A stretch of 64,000 bases of DNA from Ceratorhiza oryzae-sativae (Eukaryota > Basidiomycota > Agaricomycetes > Cantharellales > Ceratobasidiaceae), in the NCBI GenBank assembly GCA_030998015.1, contig JARWMV010000014.1:124001-188000 (forward strand). Reading direction: 5' to 3'. The notes beneath the pieces are model-generated. The model did no database searches. It was not told where the DNA came from and saw only the letters and a list, made by a program, of their open reading frames with translations. Positions 12,156 to 23,618 of the stretch are shown in pieces. How positions within the stretch are numbered: position 1 is the stretch's first letter; the number at the start of each line of letters is the position of its first letter. A program made the position numbers and the translations under genes.

Positions 12156-15100
12156 ATGTCTGCTAGTATGTTGTTTCTCGACTGCCTGCGCGAAGTGGGC
12201 ACCCCTGACTATGACTTGTAAGCCGGTAGTTCCGTCTCACGACGGCCTATGAACCGAAAAATCGTTCGTAAATAAAATCGTACACTTATGACTCAATAAT
12301 AACGAAATGCCCCCCACCCACAACTCTAGAAACCACCACGCAAGGTGAGAAAGCCACCTATTATGTCATGACATGGACTCAATCACGATATATATTTACA
12401 TGTGTGGCGCTGAACAGCAACCTGGTGAGTGTGTTTGAGTGGTAATTGACGTGGCGTCTTACGCCAAGTTGAACTATCGCAGGCGACCATGAGCCAGCAT
12501 GGGAGAAGCTTTCGTCGGCCATCCAGCAGATCTACGCCAAGAACGCGTCCAGCCTCTCTTTCGAGGAGAACTACCGACACGCCTATAACCTCGTCGTGCA
12601 CAAGCATGGAGAAATGCTTTACCAAGGTCTTACGAAGCTTATTACCGACAATCTGAATCGACTTGCTCAGGAGAGGCTAGTCCCCGAGTTTCCCCGCGCC
12701 ACTCTGGATGCTCGTGACGCAGTCGCAATGTGCCAAGAAGGTGAAGCGTTTGTGAAAGCGTTTAGGGAGGTGTGGGACGATCATGAGAGTAGCATGAGCA
12801 AGATTTCGGATTTGGTCAAGTACATGGTAAGCCATCCACGGTAGTTGGGCTCGGATAACTCGAATACTAAGCCCGGACATGATTGGTAGGATAGGGTCTA
12901 CACCGACTCGGCTCGTGTTCCAAAAATCATGGATCGCGGACTGGAGCTTTTCCTTTCTGAAATCATTCGGTCGACCCAAGCCCCAATTCGGGCGCAGCTT
13001 ACCTCGACCATTCTCCGACTGATTCGAATGGAACGAGATGGGGCAACGATTAACCGCAGCGCAATGAAACAGTGCATAGATGTCTTGCTCACTCTCCGCG
13101 ACACTACGGTCAAGGCCACGACAGAAAGCACCGTTTACAAGATGTATCTGGAGGCGGAGATTCTCGGAGAGAGTGAGACGTATTATAGCTCTCGAGGGAA
13201 GGAAATGCTGGAAATCCACGATCTGGCAGAATACGTTCGCCTGGTACGTCAAGTGTAGTCCCTCATCGAACAAACTCACGAGCACGATCCAGGTGGAAGT
13301 TTACATCAACGCAGAGCAAGATCGGACGCACAGTTACCTATCTTATCTCACTTCTACGCCTCTACAAGATATACTTGTTGGTCACCTCCTCGCACCGTAT
13401 ACATCACGACTCCTCTCTGGCTCAGATGCCACTGCTCCCACGACCACTACCGATGCCAAACCACATACTGCTTTGGACCTCTTGATCGATGCGGAGCGTA
13501 TGGATGACTTGTCCCGCATATTGCGTATGTTCTTCCTTCCTCCGGAGGAATCGGGGATCAAGATTCTTCGAAGACACGTAAAGGACGGGGTCATTAACAG
13601 GGGAAAAGCTATCAATGAAGAATGCGATGAAGGGAACGCAGCACCCACAACCAACGTCGACGGCAAGAAAGCGCCAGAGGCGGCTAGTACCAAGAGTACA
13701 GCAGTTCAGATTGCTATCAAATGGATGACCGACGTGCTATCTCTAAAGGACCTTTATGACAGAATCCTGAAACATGCCTGGGGAGGCGAGGTGTCGCTTC
13801 AAATGGCTATTAACGAGGTTAGTGCGAAGAGCTGCGTTCTTTGCCCTATGCTTATAGCGCGGGGACTTAGGCCTTTGAATCGTTTATAAACCAAAATCGG
13901 CGGGCTTCCGAGTTTATTTCTCTATTCATGGATGATCACCTCAAAAAAGGAATGAAAGGGGTGAGCTGGGAATGTAACGTGTCAAGTGTTTACTGACCCA
14001 AGGCATGGCGACAGAAAACCGAACAGGAAATTGATACCCTGATTGACCGAACCATCTCAGTGTTTCGTTTCATATCTGACAAGGATGTATTTGAACGATA
14101 TTACAAGGCCCACCTGGCGAAACGGTTACTCCAGTCTCGTGTTATTGATGATGAGGCGGAACGAGGGATGCTGGGAAAGCTCAAGGTATGCCATTACTCC
14201 CTACATCAGCGAAATCGAAACTGATTTGCTTCAGGTGGAATGCGGTTTTGCCTTCACACAAAAATTGGAGGGGATGTTCCATGATATTCGTCTATCAGCG
14301 GATTTAACGGAATCTTTCAGAGCATTTGTTCAACGGAATGCCGATGAGGATGACGTAAGTAGTTTTATCTATATTGTCTCTATACCCCACTTACCTGGAA
14401 CCAACAGGGCACAACTGCAATCGATATGCATACATCCGTATTGACGTCTACCTTTTGGCCAATCACACATACGACCAGTCTAAGCGAGTGCATCATGCCA
14501 CCCGTGATCGCAAAGACTATGGCAAACTTTGAGCGATTCTACTATGCGCGCCATACTGGCCGTCGGCTAGCCTGGCAACCAGGCTATGGGTCTGCCGATA
14601 TCAGGGTCGCCTTCAAGACAAAAAAGCACGAACTGAATGTATCTACCCTTGCTATGGTTGTGCTTTTAGCGTTCAGTGATACCGACATTGGTGAAGAACT
14701 GGAGTATCGGGTAATTCTCAAAAACATCACCATTAGCGTCTTTTCTGATCACCTTGTACAGGAAATACAAAAAGCAACGGGGATTCCGGATCAGGAGCTT
14801 CAGCGACACCTTCAATCGCTTGCGTGTGCAAAATACAAGGTTCTTCGGAAAAACCCCGCGTCACGCAATGTCAGCCAGACCGACACCTTTTCGTTCAACT
14901 ACGAATTCACCGCGCCTTTACAACGTATCAAAATTCAAACTGTGGCGAGCAAATCTGAGACAACGGAAGAACGTCGAGAGACGGAAGAGAAGGTTGAAGA
15001 AGAACGAAAGCTTCAGACAGAGGTTGGTTTATCATTATAATCCAGAATAATTCAACTCATTTGCATGGGTAGGCCTGCATTGTGCGCGTGATGAAGGATA

Positions 15101-15375
15101 GGAAGCGGATGTCACATAATGACCTTATCACCGAGGTCACGAAGCAGCTGTCGTCGCGATTTAACCCGGCTCCGGCGGCGATTAAAAAGCGCATAGAAGC
15201 ACTTATCGAGGTGAGGCACCCTTCATTCAAAAAAGGGCCAATCTGACCTTAGCACCACTGATTCAGAAAGAATACCTTGAGCGAGGAGAAGACCGGAAAT
15301 CGTATATTTACCTGGTATGTCCGGAACCCGTAGCTAACAAGACTCCTGGATCCGCTAACTTGATAACAGGCTTAG
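12156..15375 (+). CDS. CUL3: Cullin-3 scaffold of ubiquitin ligases
   Basis: CUL3 scaffolds RING ubiquitin ligases that use BTB adaptors. A very short first exon (MSAS...) is followed by small exons. The cullin repeats then begin at 12,486 with [38 protein letters not shown] and [16 protein letters not shown]. This N-terminal sequence is typical of CUL3. Later blocks are [36 protein letters not shown] and [18 protein letters not shown]. The cullin-homology domain follows, with [19 protein letters not shown] and TNFERF-like motifs. The C-terminal neddylation/winged-helix region reads [17 protein letters not shown], whose Lys after VM is the usual NEDD8 site. The last exon is only GCTTAG, giving the CUL3-type end SYIYLA. 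All introns look canonical and no frame slip is needed. Confidence 0.93.
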
Positions 15376-16442
15376 CTGTACGGTGTCTGGGTGACCTTGC
15401 TCTCGCACCCTTTTTGTATTATCAGATCCCGTCATTGATAATGACTTGTACTTTATGCACGCAATGTTCGAGATTTAATGGACTACACATCCACTTGGGC
15501 AACGCGTGTCAAACACGATTCATAGCATTGAGTTGAACACGTTTTACATGAGACAGACGGCCAAGCGCCCCTTCTGTTCCAGTGAAAACATGCGCGAGAA
15601 GGATGATTCTGGTATTTATTTGGAAGTCTCGCCCACGTTCATTGTTGAAGTACACGCATGGTTCAGGAATGCACCACCCGGGTCCCTCAACCGAAAACGT
15701 CGGCGGCAAGTGTGGGGACTTATCTTTGACAAAAATCTGCGTAGTTTAAGAACGGTACGGAATCGGCACGGCCAAGCCCAGGCAAGGCCTTGGGTTCAAG
15801 AGGACATAATCGATGACTGCAATGAAGTGGTTAGTCCAAGCGTTCATCAAGCCCGACGAGACGACCCACGAGATAATGATTAAGGAGACCTGGCAATACA
15901 GGTGTGTTCGAGCGGGTAAAGTACGACGACTAGTGGGGGACAAGATTAGCTTTGGGCTAGGCAACTCGAGACCCTATGGCCTACCCAGATCAAGGCCGAA
16001 GGAGGTGGTGCAAGATGCGTGAGCACCAGGTGCATGTCCCTGGAGCACTAGCATCATGTGCTGCCCGTATTATACCATCAGGGCTCATTAGGGCAGGCCC
16101 CGTGCGTGTAATCTCTCAACCGAGATGTATTAACAATCGTTGCGAGCAAAGAAGCGCCAATCTTGAAATACAACGCTCCCCAAGATTGTGCGTATATGCG
16201 CTCCCTTGAACATTGATCGCTCGGTGCCTTGGTCAATCTTTCCAGATAGAATCAAGCCTCTGTCCAAGGACAGAGACACTAAGTATTTTGGGGGTTTACT
16301 ATGGTTACAGCTCAACAGAATCTTTTAACAATACATCAATAAGGGGCGAAAACAGGGGAAACAAAGTGCAAACTATAAAAAAAAAGCATTGAATACAGCA
16401 TATCATTCACCTCCAACCCTCCGCGCTCGATCTCTTTTTTCT
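15376..16442. other. About 1 kb with only weak ORFs
   Basis: Open frames exist at 15506-15883 and 15813-16022 (containing MKWLVQAFIKPDETTHEIM), but I recognise neither. They overlap each other and have no clear splice partner. They could be remnants of a gene or chance. The right end is the 3' flank of the membrane-protein gene on the minus strand. Confidence 0.4.
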
Positions 16443-19426
16443 TCACAGGCCCCTTTTTGCACGTCGCTCTTGACCGGCGATCCTACCTGCAAGCCTCCGG
16501 GGCTGCCTCCGACCGACGTTTTCACGGCCCCCCACCCCACCAACACCAACCCCCCCTCCATTCGGGACATCCATGCCCTCGTCATCTTCAAGCCCTTCCA
16601 TCGCGTGGTCAAACCCCAGGTCGTTTGGCTCTGCCTCCGGGGCCAGGGGCAACGGTTGAAGATCGCTCATGGGATGATCCATGAACGGCTGACCGCTTCC
16701 CAAGGTGGGCCCTGGCAGTGGGGCCATATCCTCCATTAGCACATCCCCAAGGTTCTCAAGCGCCGCTCCAAAATCCGGAGCGTCGACTAAATCCATGAAA
16801 TCCTCATCGCTCAGGCTAAAGTCGGTCGGAGGGAGCCCATTGAAGGAGTCCAAGTCCATGCCGAACCCCAGGTCAGGAACGGAATCGGGAGGGGTGCTTG
16901 AAGAGTCCCCGCCCCAGCCTTGGTAGCCTATGGTATAATCCACGGACCCGCCAGTCGCCTGTCCTTCCATTATTTCCGAGCTGCCCGAGGCCATCTGAAC
17001 GTCCCCGACGAACCCAGTGTCCTCTTCCATCCAACTATAGCCCATTCCTGAGCTTGCGGCCACGCTGGTACCTATCCAAGGGCCACCGCTCTGCTCGAAT
17101 CCCGCACTACCAGCGTCCGTAGGGGATCCAGGCCAGTTGGAGGTCGAAAGACCGTTGCCCTCAGCCAAGAACGAGTCGAATGGGCTTGTGTAGTTGGGAC
17201 CTAGCCTACCCGCGCCCGTGTTGAATCCATAGGTGGTCGGAACAACACCGTTCGGGAAGAATGGGTTGAACGGGTATGTAAGCCGGCTGGGGCGCAGTGG
17301 GCAGCTTGAGGGAGGATGCCAGCTGGCGGGAGGGCAGCCCGCGGAATGTCCGAGGCCGCGAGTTTGCTTCGAGCGGCTCCTGGGTCATCGGTTTCTCCAC
17401 AGGCTTGGAGAATTCCAATGTATGAGTGCCTTTGGGCTCCGATCCTTTTCGCCCTTTGGTACGTGCGTCGACCAGCTCAGGCAGAGAGTCCACAGTCGAA
17501 GCGGGAGTCCATACGCTAGATGGGGTAGCGACCGACGTGCCTGCCGTGGTGGCTTGCCCAAACGAGCTCTGATCGAAGCTCGTGTCCGGATCCGAGGTGG
17601 AGGAGCTGGGACTGGACAGAGTGCTGGTGGGGTTGACACCCTGGGATCCATTGACTGCGGGTTTGCGTTGTCCATAGGTCGGGCTAGGCACTTGGAACAT
17701 TGCAGCACCAGTGGATTTCCTTGCTTGCTTCCCCTTTAGTGGCTTGTCCTATGATTCAGATAGGTCAATAACCAGACACTCGCTCCACATTCGATCTCAC
17801 CTTTTTATATTCACCAACGCCTAGGTGCATCGCCTTCATTTCTGCTATAAGTTCTGTCAAATTCGGCTTAGACATCAGAGTACATTCGACCGGGCGCCCA
17901 GCTCTAGGAAGGACGAATGAGTCAAGGCCCGGCAAGGTCGAGCGGCCCGAATACCCCAAACCGGTGGTATCGCCGGGACGTAGACTAGGTATCGGGGTAA
18001 CGAGGGCTGGGAGAGAGGGGTCTGGATTAGAAGCACCAGGCTTTGGGCTTGAGAGAGCGCTGGTAAGGCTCGTATCCTGGGACTCGCAGACGCCGGGCTG
18101 GGGTTGTTCGCATTGAGTGACGGTCGCTCCTTCAGGTGTCGCAGGGTGAGCCTTCTTCGGTGACTTATTGTCCTTCACGAAAATACATTTAGAAACCACT
18201 CTATAAACGCCAGAATGCCAGGTGGCTCACCTTTTTGATTTCATCAGCATATACATTCATGGCTGCCATTGCTGTTATCAATGCCGATATGGAGTCTTCA
18301 TCAGACGTTGGGGCCAGGATCGAGGTCTGCGTTGGAGTGTCGGGTGGGTTAGGAACATGGGAGGGTTGGCTGTTAGAGTTGTCCTGGATGGGAACATCGT
18401 TCAAGGGGGCTTCGAGTGCCAAAGCGGCTGGAACAACGGGGGCGCCGGGCAAGAGGTTGGGAGACGAGGGACAAGCAGCTTGGCCTGGGCTAGGAGACTC
18501 GACAGACTGACCAGCGTTACCTGGAAAGTCCTCTGGCGCATCATCGTATTCCGAGAGCTGCCCGGACTCCCGGCGCGACTGGAACAGACGCCTCGCCCGC
18601 CTAACCCTTACCTTGTATACCTTGCGCCCTTTGTTTCCTTTCCTCTTGAAGCTAGTCTTGAGACTCGCGGCGTCGTTGATTTCGTCCTCTTCGAATACCC
18701 ATTCACCAAACAGCATCAAGCCCAGAGCGGTCGCGTAGTCGTTTGCAGCGATCTCGGCTCGTTGCCTAAAGCCTGGCCACTTGCTGTCCCATGTAGCTAT
18801 CACGCATATTCAACAATCTATTTGCCAACTATTCAATCATGCACACTTACCTTGAATCCAGCGGACGCAAACTGAGCCTGCTGGTCTTACTACCAGAGTA
18901 AAACACCACCCAACCGATTTGCAGCTTCCCGGGACGGCCGTAATCCAGGTGAACAATATCATCCGATAAATCAGGCCCAAAATCAGGCCTGCTAGAACTC
19001 TTGTAAGGGTAATAACTGTCCTTAATAGTAAATATACCAAGCACATATCTTAGGGGAATACCCTACCATAGCTTGCTTGGTATAGTAGCCCAAACAGACG
19101 AACAACCCAGCTGAATATTTTGAAAAGAAGTCGACCGAGCTTGTGAAGATTAATCGCAGCGTGTGCCAAGGCGCGTGCGTCGTATCGGGTCCAAACGGCG
19201 ACACACAAGACTAGCACTACGCTGACGAAACTAGAGATATCCTATATGTTAGCCGTGGACACCAAGATAATATGCGTTGCACTCACTAGAGGAAACTAGA
19301 ATACGACATGCCGGCCAGAACACCAATCAACGAGGAAACAATAGCGATGACGATGTCCAGGCATTGGACCGCGATATGTGCAGTCGATGCCAGGACTTTT
19401 ATAAGGGATAGGAGTAGGGAGATCAT
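16443..19426 (-). CDS. Anonymous multi-domain membrane protein
   Basis: I do not recognise the family. The start MISLLLSLIKVLASTAHIAV at 19426 opens a hydrophobic N-terminus with two or three helices (CLDIVIAIVSSLIGVLAG; SSFVSVVLVLCVAVW; IFSWVVRLFGLLY). A soluble domain follows with LDYGRPGKLQIGWVVFYSG and TWDSKWPGFRQRAEIAANDY. Next is a basic patch (KVYKVRVRRARRLFQSRRE). The remainder is long, Ser/Pro/Thr-rich and then strongly acidic (FSLSDEDFMDLVDAPDFG), ending in a basic RRQPRRLAGRIAGQERRAKR. A two-part repeat is visible: SALITAMAAMNVYADEIKK and LTELIAEMKAMHLGVGEYKK both precede an intron. One junction, near 17,230-17,290, needs either an unseen intron or a one-base slip. I suspect a lineage-specific family. 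Confidence 0.6.
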
Positions 19427-21544
19427 TATAATCGAAAGATTTTAGGATAGGAAGGCGATAAGGCTGAGTGCGACGATTCAATCTCGGGAGGAGGTATGGT
19501 CGTCGCCGCGAGCAGGTTCAGCTGGGGTCGCCCGCGGTCTTATACCCACATTCCCCCTATCTCGTTGGCATGGAGCCCACAGTTCCGCTCGCCCGCCGCA
19601 CGTCATGGTTGGGCCATGGGACAAAAAGTCACGGGTTACCGACGCAGCCGGAGAACCGTTGGCCAGAAGAAAGATATAGCGTTGCTGAGACCTAAAATAT
19701 GATGAGGCACCTTATGGTATATGAGTCTTATCGTCTGGCCTATTGAAACTCGGCACGAAATCGAGTCCAAGGTATGTTTGCTACACACCACCAAGCACTC
19801 GGCCACGTTTTATATCCTTGAGTATCTAGATACCGCATTCAATAAACGCAAAGTGTCAAACCCGCATAGGACACACCTAAATATCCATGACCTACAACCA
19901 TAAAATCACCCGCTCGCCTCCCTGATTCATGAGGTCCCTCCGCCACCCGAGCCACAACCCTAACACAGAAGGTAGCCAATCGCTCGTGGGTACCCAGAGT
20001 TGATTCAAAGAACTGGTTCGAGCATGGATACTACATTACCCACCGGTTTTTGGTGAAATGCAGGATGATAGACAATGATAAATCGATTGACATAGAGGAA
20101 AAATCTGCGTCAAATGCAAAATAGTCCCCATTTCTGGTCACTGCCGGCCAGCTCTTCCACAACGCCGATGCTATTGCATGTTTCACGGTCGATTCATCTC
20201 TATGGCGCCATGTTCTACTGTTCGTAGTACATTCGTTTCCACTCGGTTCGATCTTATGATTCGTGAGTCTCAGCCCTGGAGTTTTTCCACGATAGGTAGG
20301 TGATTGGGGGTGAGAGGGAACGATATATATCTACGTTTTCTACGATCCTGTATATAACTATCAAAGAGCTCCTGATAAAGTTGCAGCACAAGAGGCATCC
20401 GACGACCAAACCACAGAACAGCGATAGCCCAGAAAAAGTATCCAAACGGCAAAATGGATTTGTTCAATTTCGACAAAATCCACTGGCAGACCAGAGACTA
20501 CTTGCAAGCAGCCATGAAACGTTCAGCAAGGTTGGTAGGAAACGACACGGTGGTGGTTGAACGCACGCCAAGTGACGAATTTCAAATTGGAACTATCCCA
20601 ATCCTTCAGTTGCGCCACGCCTTTTGGCATAGATAGCCACGCGCCTCTTTTGAGCCTAAGCGAGTCAGACTTTGGTTCAAATTCTGTTCAAAGCTGGGCC
20701 TCCATGAGGGAGTCGAAAGGGCATGAACTGGCTACTACTTTTGCGATTTACATTTACGGTACACTGCAAGCTGGGGTGCACTTGATTTGTGCTTGTTTGT
20801 GACATGTTCGGATGTCATTATCATCAACAATGTCTGTTTAGCGCGCCATGTGGGAACGTGCCAGGGGCGTGAGATTACCTCGGTGGCTTGGTGGATCTCG
20901 ACAACCTGAATTTCCACGCTGCAAGAAAAGCGAGGCGGGGAAATGTATTGAATAAAGGCGCCCAGGACGACGGGCCCTCTTGGCAAACACGCCGAACACA
21001 TTGCAAGTGCGTGTTATGCGGGCGCGTGTGGTGATAAACAGGGATTCGATCGAGCTGGCAGAGGACAGCCGATCTAGCAACATCCGCAAACGACGTGCGC
21101 GATTTGAAAATTTCCTGATTGAGCTGGCTGAACATCGGGCCGCCCGTCACTCATCCCCTTATCACCAGAAAATTTGAATATGATTTCAGGGGTACGATAG
21201 TGTGCATGGGAGCTCGGCAATAAGCCTCCGCTGGTTTCCGTCGCAACGAATATCTCGCTCAAAAAGACATGCCTCACAAAACGTGCAAAAGAGTGAATAT
21301 GTGCATTTCGTGCGCACAAAGGAGCTATTGAGACAGGAGGTGGTGAGACCTGCACAGCCCGACAACCACCAAAGAGCGACGAGTAGAAACAATTACACAA
21401 ACTTTAAGTCCGAGTCTAAAGAAACATACACGCGTAATCGCCGCAAACAGACAAAAATGAGACACAGGCTTTGGTGCGCGAGACGCCACTTCCGTAAAAG
21501 TCCGTTCCTTAGAGATGGTCTAAATGATCACCAATTGGCTGCAT
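19427..21544. other. Two-kilobase region without a firm gene
   Basis: There are many short ORFs, none with a recognisable domain. The left end is presumably the promoter of the membrane-protein gene. A weak two-exon model at 20454-20802 is listed separately. The segment 20,840-21,530 has short overlapping frames on both strands and may be decayed sequence or the 3' region of the secreted-protein gene. Confidence 0.4.
20454..20802 (+). CDS. Weak hypothetical small gene
   Basis: ATG at 20454 starts MDLFNFDKIHWQTRDYLQAA. A GT-AG intron (gttggtagg...ccttcag, about 20,531-20,609) then keeps the frame open through SHAPLLSLSESDFGSNSVQS to a stop at 20802. There is no known domain. The product would be about 90 residues. 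The only support is frame continuity across one intron, so this may be chance. Confidence 0.2.
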
Positions 21545-22349
21545 CTAGAACAGCGCGGCGCCAATGAGGCCAGCCAAGGCCGCAACGCCAAAGGAAGTCT
21601 TGGTAACAGCCGAGGCCGAATTGGGAGAGGACGAAGCCGAGGCAGCGGTAGAAGAAGCAGACCTGGATGCGCTGCGCGAGCTGAAACAAAGTGTTAGAGC
21701 ACAATCGAATTGGTGTTAGGTTGGAGAGACTCACCTAGAGGCGGCCGGAGAGGTGCCGGTTGGAGCGGCGCTAGAGGCGGCCGGGGTGCTACCGGCAGGA
21801 GTGGAAGCGCAGGAGTAGACGCACCGGGAGCGCCAGTGGCCGAAGTGCCTCCATTAAGACAGGAGGCATCGGATGAGTTTTGGATGATGACATCAGATGA
21901 GTACTGGAGGGACCCAGTGCTGTCGCGGAGTTGAATCGTGCTGAGGACTAGTCAATGACCAAAGTCCAAGGAGAAGCAGTGCCGCTTACATGGAGGTGCC
22001 TGCGCTGAGGTCAACGGTCCAGGTGAGGCTGGTTCCCTGTTGGGAGGGGAATTCCTTGAGGGCAGCTGCACCAGGTTGCCGTCCAGGGATGATCTGCGCC
22101 CGTGTGAGCGTCATCTACAAGCCTAGTCATCCAACACATACCGAGGGGAAGTATGGAGCAGTTCCTCCAGACCAGGAGAGCTGAACAGGCTGGCACTGCA
22201 CGACCGAAGCACTGTAGATCGGGTTAGCAGCTGCTCCGAATGCAACCACAAGAGACCTACGGGGTGTTGACGGTCATGGTACTCTGGGCAGCGGCAAAGC
22301 CGGCAAGAGCGACGGCGTAGAGAGCGACAAGCGTATGCGAGAACTGCAT
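21545..22349 (-). CDS. Secreted Ser/Thr-rich GPI-type wall protein
   Basis: The start MQFSHTLVALYAVALAGFAA at 22349 is a signal peptide. A short beta-rich domain follows: VVQCQPVQLSWSGGTAPYF, TSLTWTVDLSAGTS, TIQLRDSTGSLQYSSDVII and a final Cys in SSDASCLN. This layout resembles the Kre9/Knh1-like, Ser-Thr-rich GPI-anchored family (PF10342). The rest is a Ser/Ala/Thr/Pro-rich stalk, then SFGVAALAGLIGAALF, a hydrophobic C-terminus suited to GPI attachment. It has four or five short introns. Such proteins sit in the fungal cell wall or membrane. I see no enzyme motif. Confidence 0.75.
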
Positions 22350-22765
22350 GGTGATGGTAGTTGCGTTCAGACACAAGAGCGAGTGTGAGGCGAATAAAAG
22401 GGCTGTAGTTGAAAAGAAACGGAACAATTACGACGCGGGCGTAGTCAAGATGTTGGGTGCGCTTTTTATGTGCCTGTCGTGACCCCAGAAATAAAGGGCC
22501 GGTCACGTGCCGCGCTTCTATCAACGCTTGGAAATCTTAATGCGGCTTCCGCTCCTAGTCTGGGAACCAAGCCGCCACGCGCATGACGTACAGGGCGGTA
22601 ACTATCGATACTGTATTCTCCATAAAAATCCGCAACTACTGCAGACAAGCTACTATGTGCTACAAAAATAAAAGACAACTTTAAGGGTCATAAAAATCAT
22701 GTCCAAAGAGTGCCCGCCGTGTATAGAGTGGTGCGCTGACACACAGAAGAAATGTTGGACGAAGG
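22350..22765. other. Intergenic between two secreted-protein genes
   Basis: No coding signal is visible. It lies upstream of the 21.5-22.3 kb gene and downstream of the 22.8-23.5 kb gene, both on the minus strand. A pyrimidine/purine-mixed stretch just above 22349 probably holds the promoter. Confidence 0.45.
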
Positions 22766-23510
22766 CTACAGAAGGAGGCTGAAACCACCGAGCACACATA
22801 TCGCCGCCGCCGCACCCAACCCAAGTGCTGCAGATTGCCGTGCCGCACTGTTGCCCAATCCTGACCCCGAACCGCCAGATCCACCACCGTACATGGACGT
22901 GTATTGGTCGTACGGAATGATTGTGCCAGATCTCGCAGCAGAGGCACTCGTGGTGGCGAAGCCGTACGAAGGGGTATACGTGTCTACTACTTGCGTCGGA
23001 TTTCCGTTAGCATCAGTCGTCATGTATGTATAGACTGTCGGGCCGGTCTCCTATTTAAAGCAAGTTACATCACACTTCGGCACGGAACGAGATCGCACTC
23101 ACGCCTGTTGGCCCCGGCTGCCCGACAACGCGAGGCGTGGATGAGGTAGTGATAGGGGTGGTGGACGTTGCCACAGGAGTGCTTGCTGTACCCGGAACTG
23201 GCGTGGTGAGGCCTGGCGTTGAGACTGGATTCGTTGCCGCTGGATTGGAAACGGTACCGCTGTGCATAGGTCAGTATTCAGCACCGTTAGATGGTCGATG
23301 AACCACGTACATCACGGTTGCCACCGTGTTCCCCAGCGGATCGGTCGTCACTCCGATAACCACCGTATTGCCATCGCTAAGCTCGCGCGTCAGTCACGGC
23401 TCGAATGGGCAACAAACGACGTACATCACCGGAACCGTCGAAAAGGTCGACTGTGCGTTGGCGAGTGCGAGCAGGGCAGCAAGCGTGAACAGTCTCTGGG
23501 GCGTGAACAT
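22766..23510 (-). CDS. Secreted Thr/Pro-rich protein with GPI-like C-terminus
   Basis: The start [20 protein letters not shown] at 23510 is a signal peptide. Short beta-like segments follow ([18 protein letters not shown]). Next is a low-complexity stretch of Thr/Pro/Ser/Val ([16 protein letters not shown]), then [19 protein letters not shown] and a Gly/Ser linker. The C-terminal hydrophobic segment [20 protein letters not shown] fits a GPI signal or a tail helix. Three or four short introns are present. It lies tail-to-head upstream of a similar secreted gene on the same strand, but I see no sequence match beyond composition. It is divergent from OLA1 with 108 bases between starts. Confidence 0.7.
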
Positions 23511-23618
23511 GGTCGTGGTCGTTGGCACCGAGTCGAACACACCGCCAAGGTGCTTGTGGTCGCGGGTGGCAGGACAGTGCACGTGAGGCACAGCCCTGCT
23601 GACGTACGCATCACGGAT

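Noticed and set aside
18222..18875. Plus-strand ORF of 217 codons
   Set aside because: Antisense to the membrane-protein exons, which show a better coding pattern.
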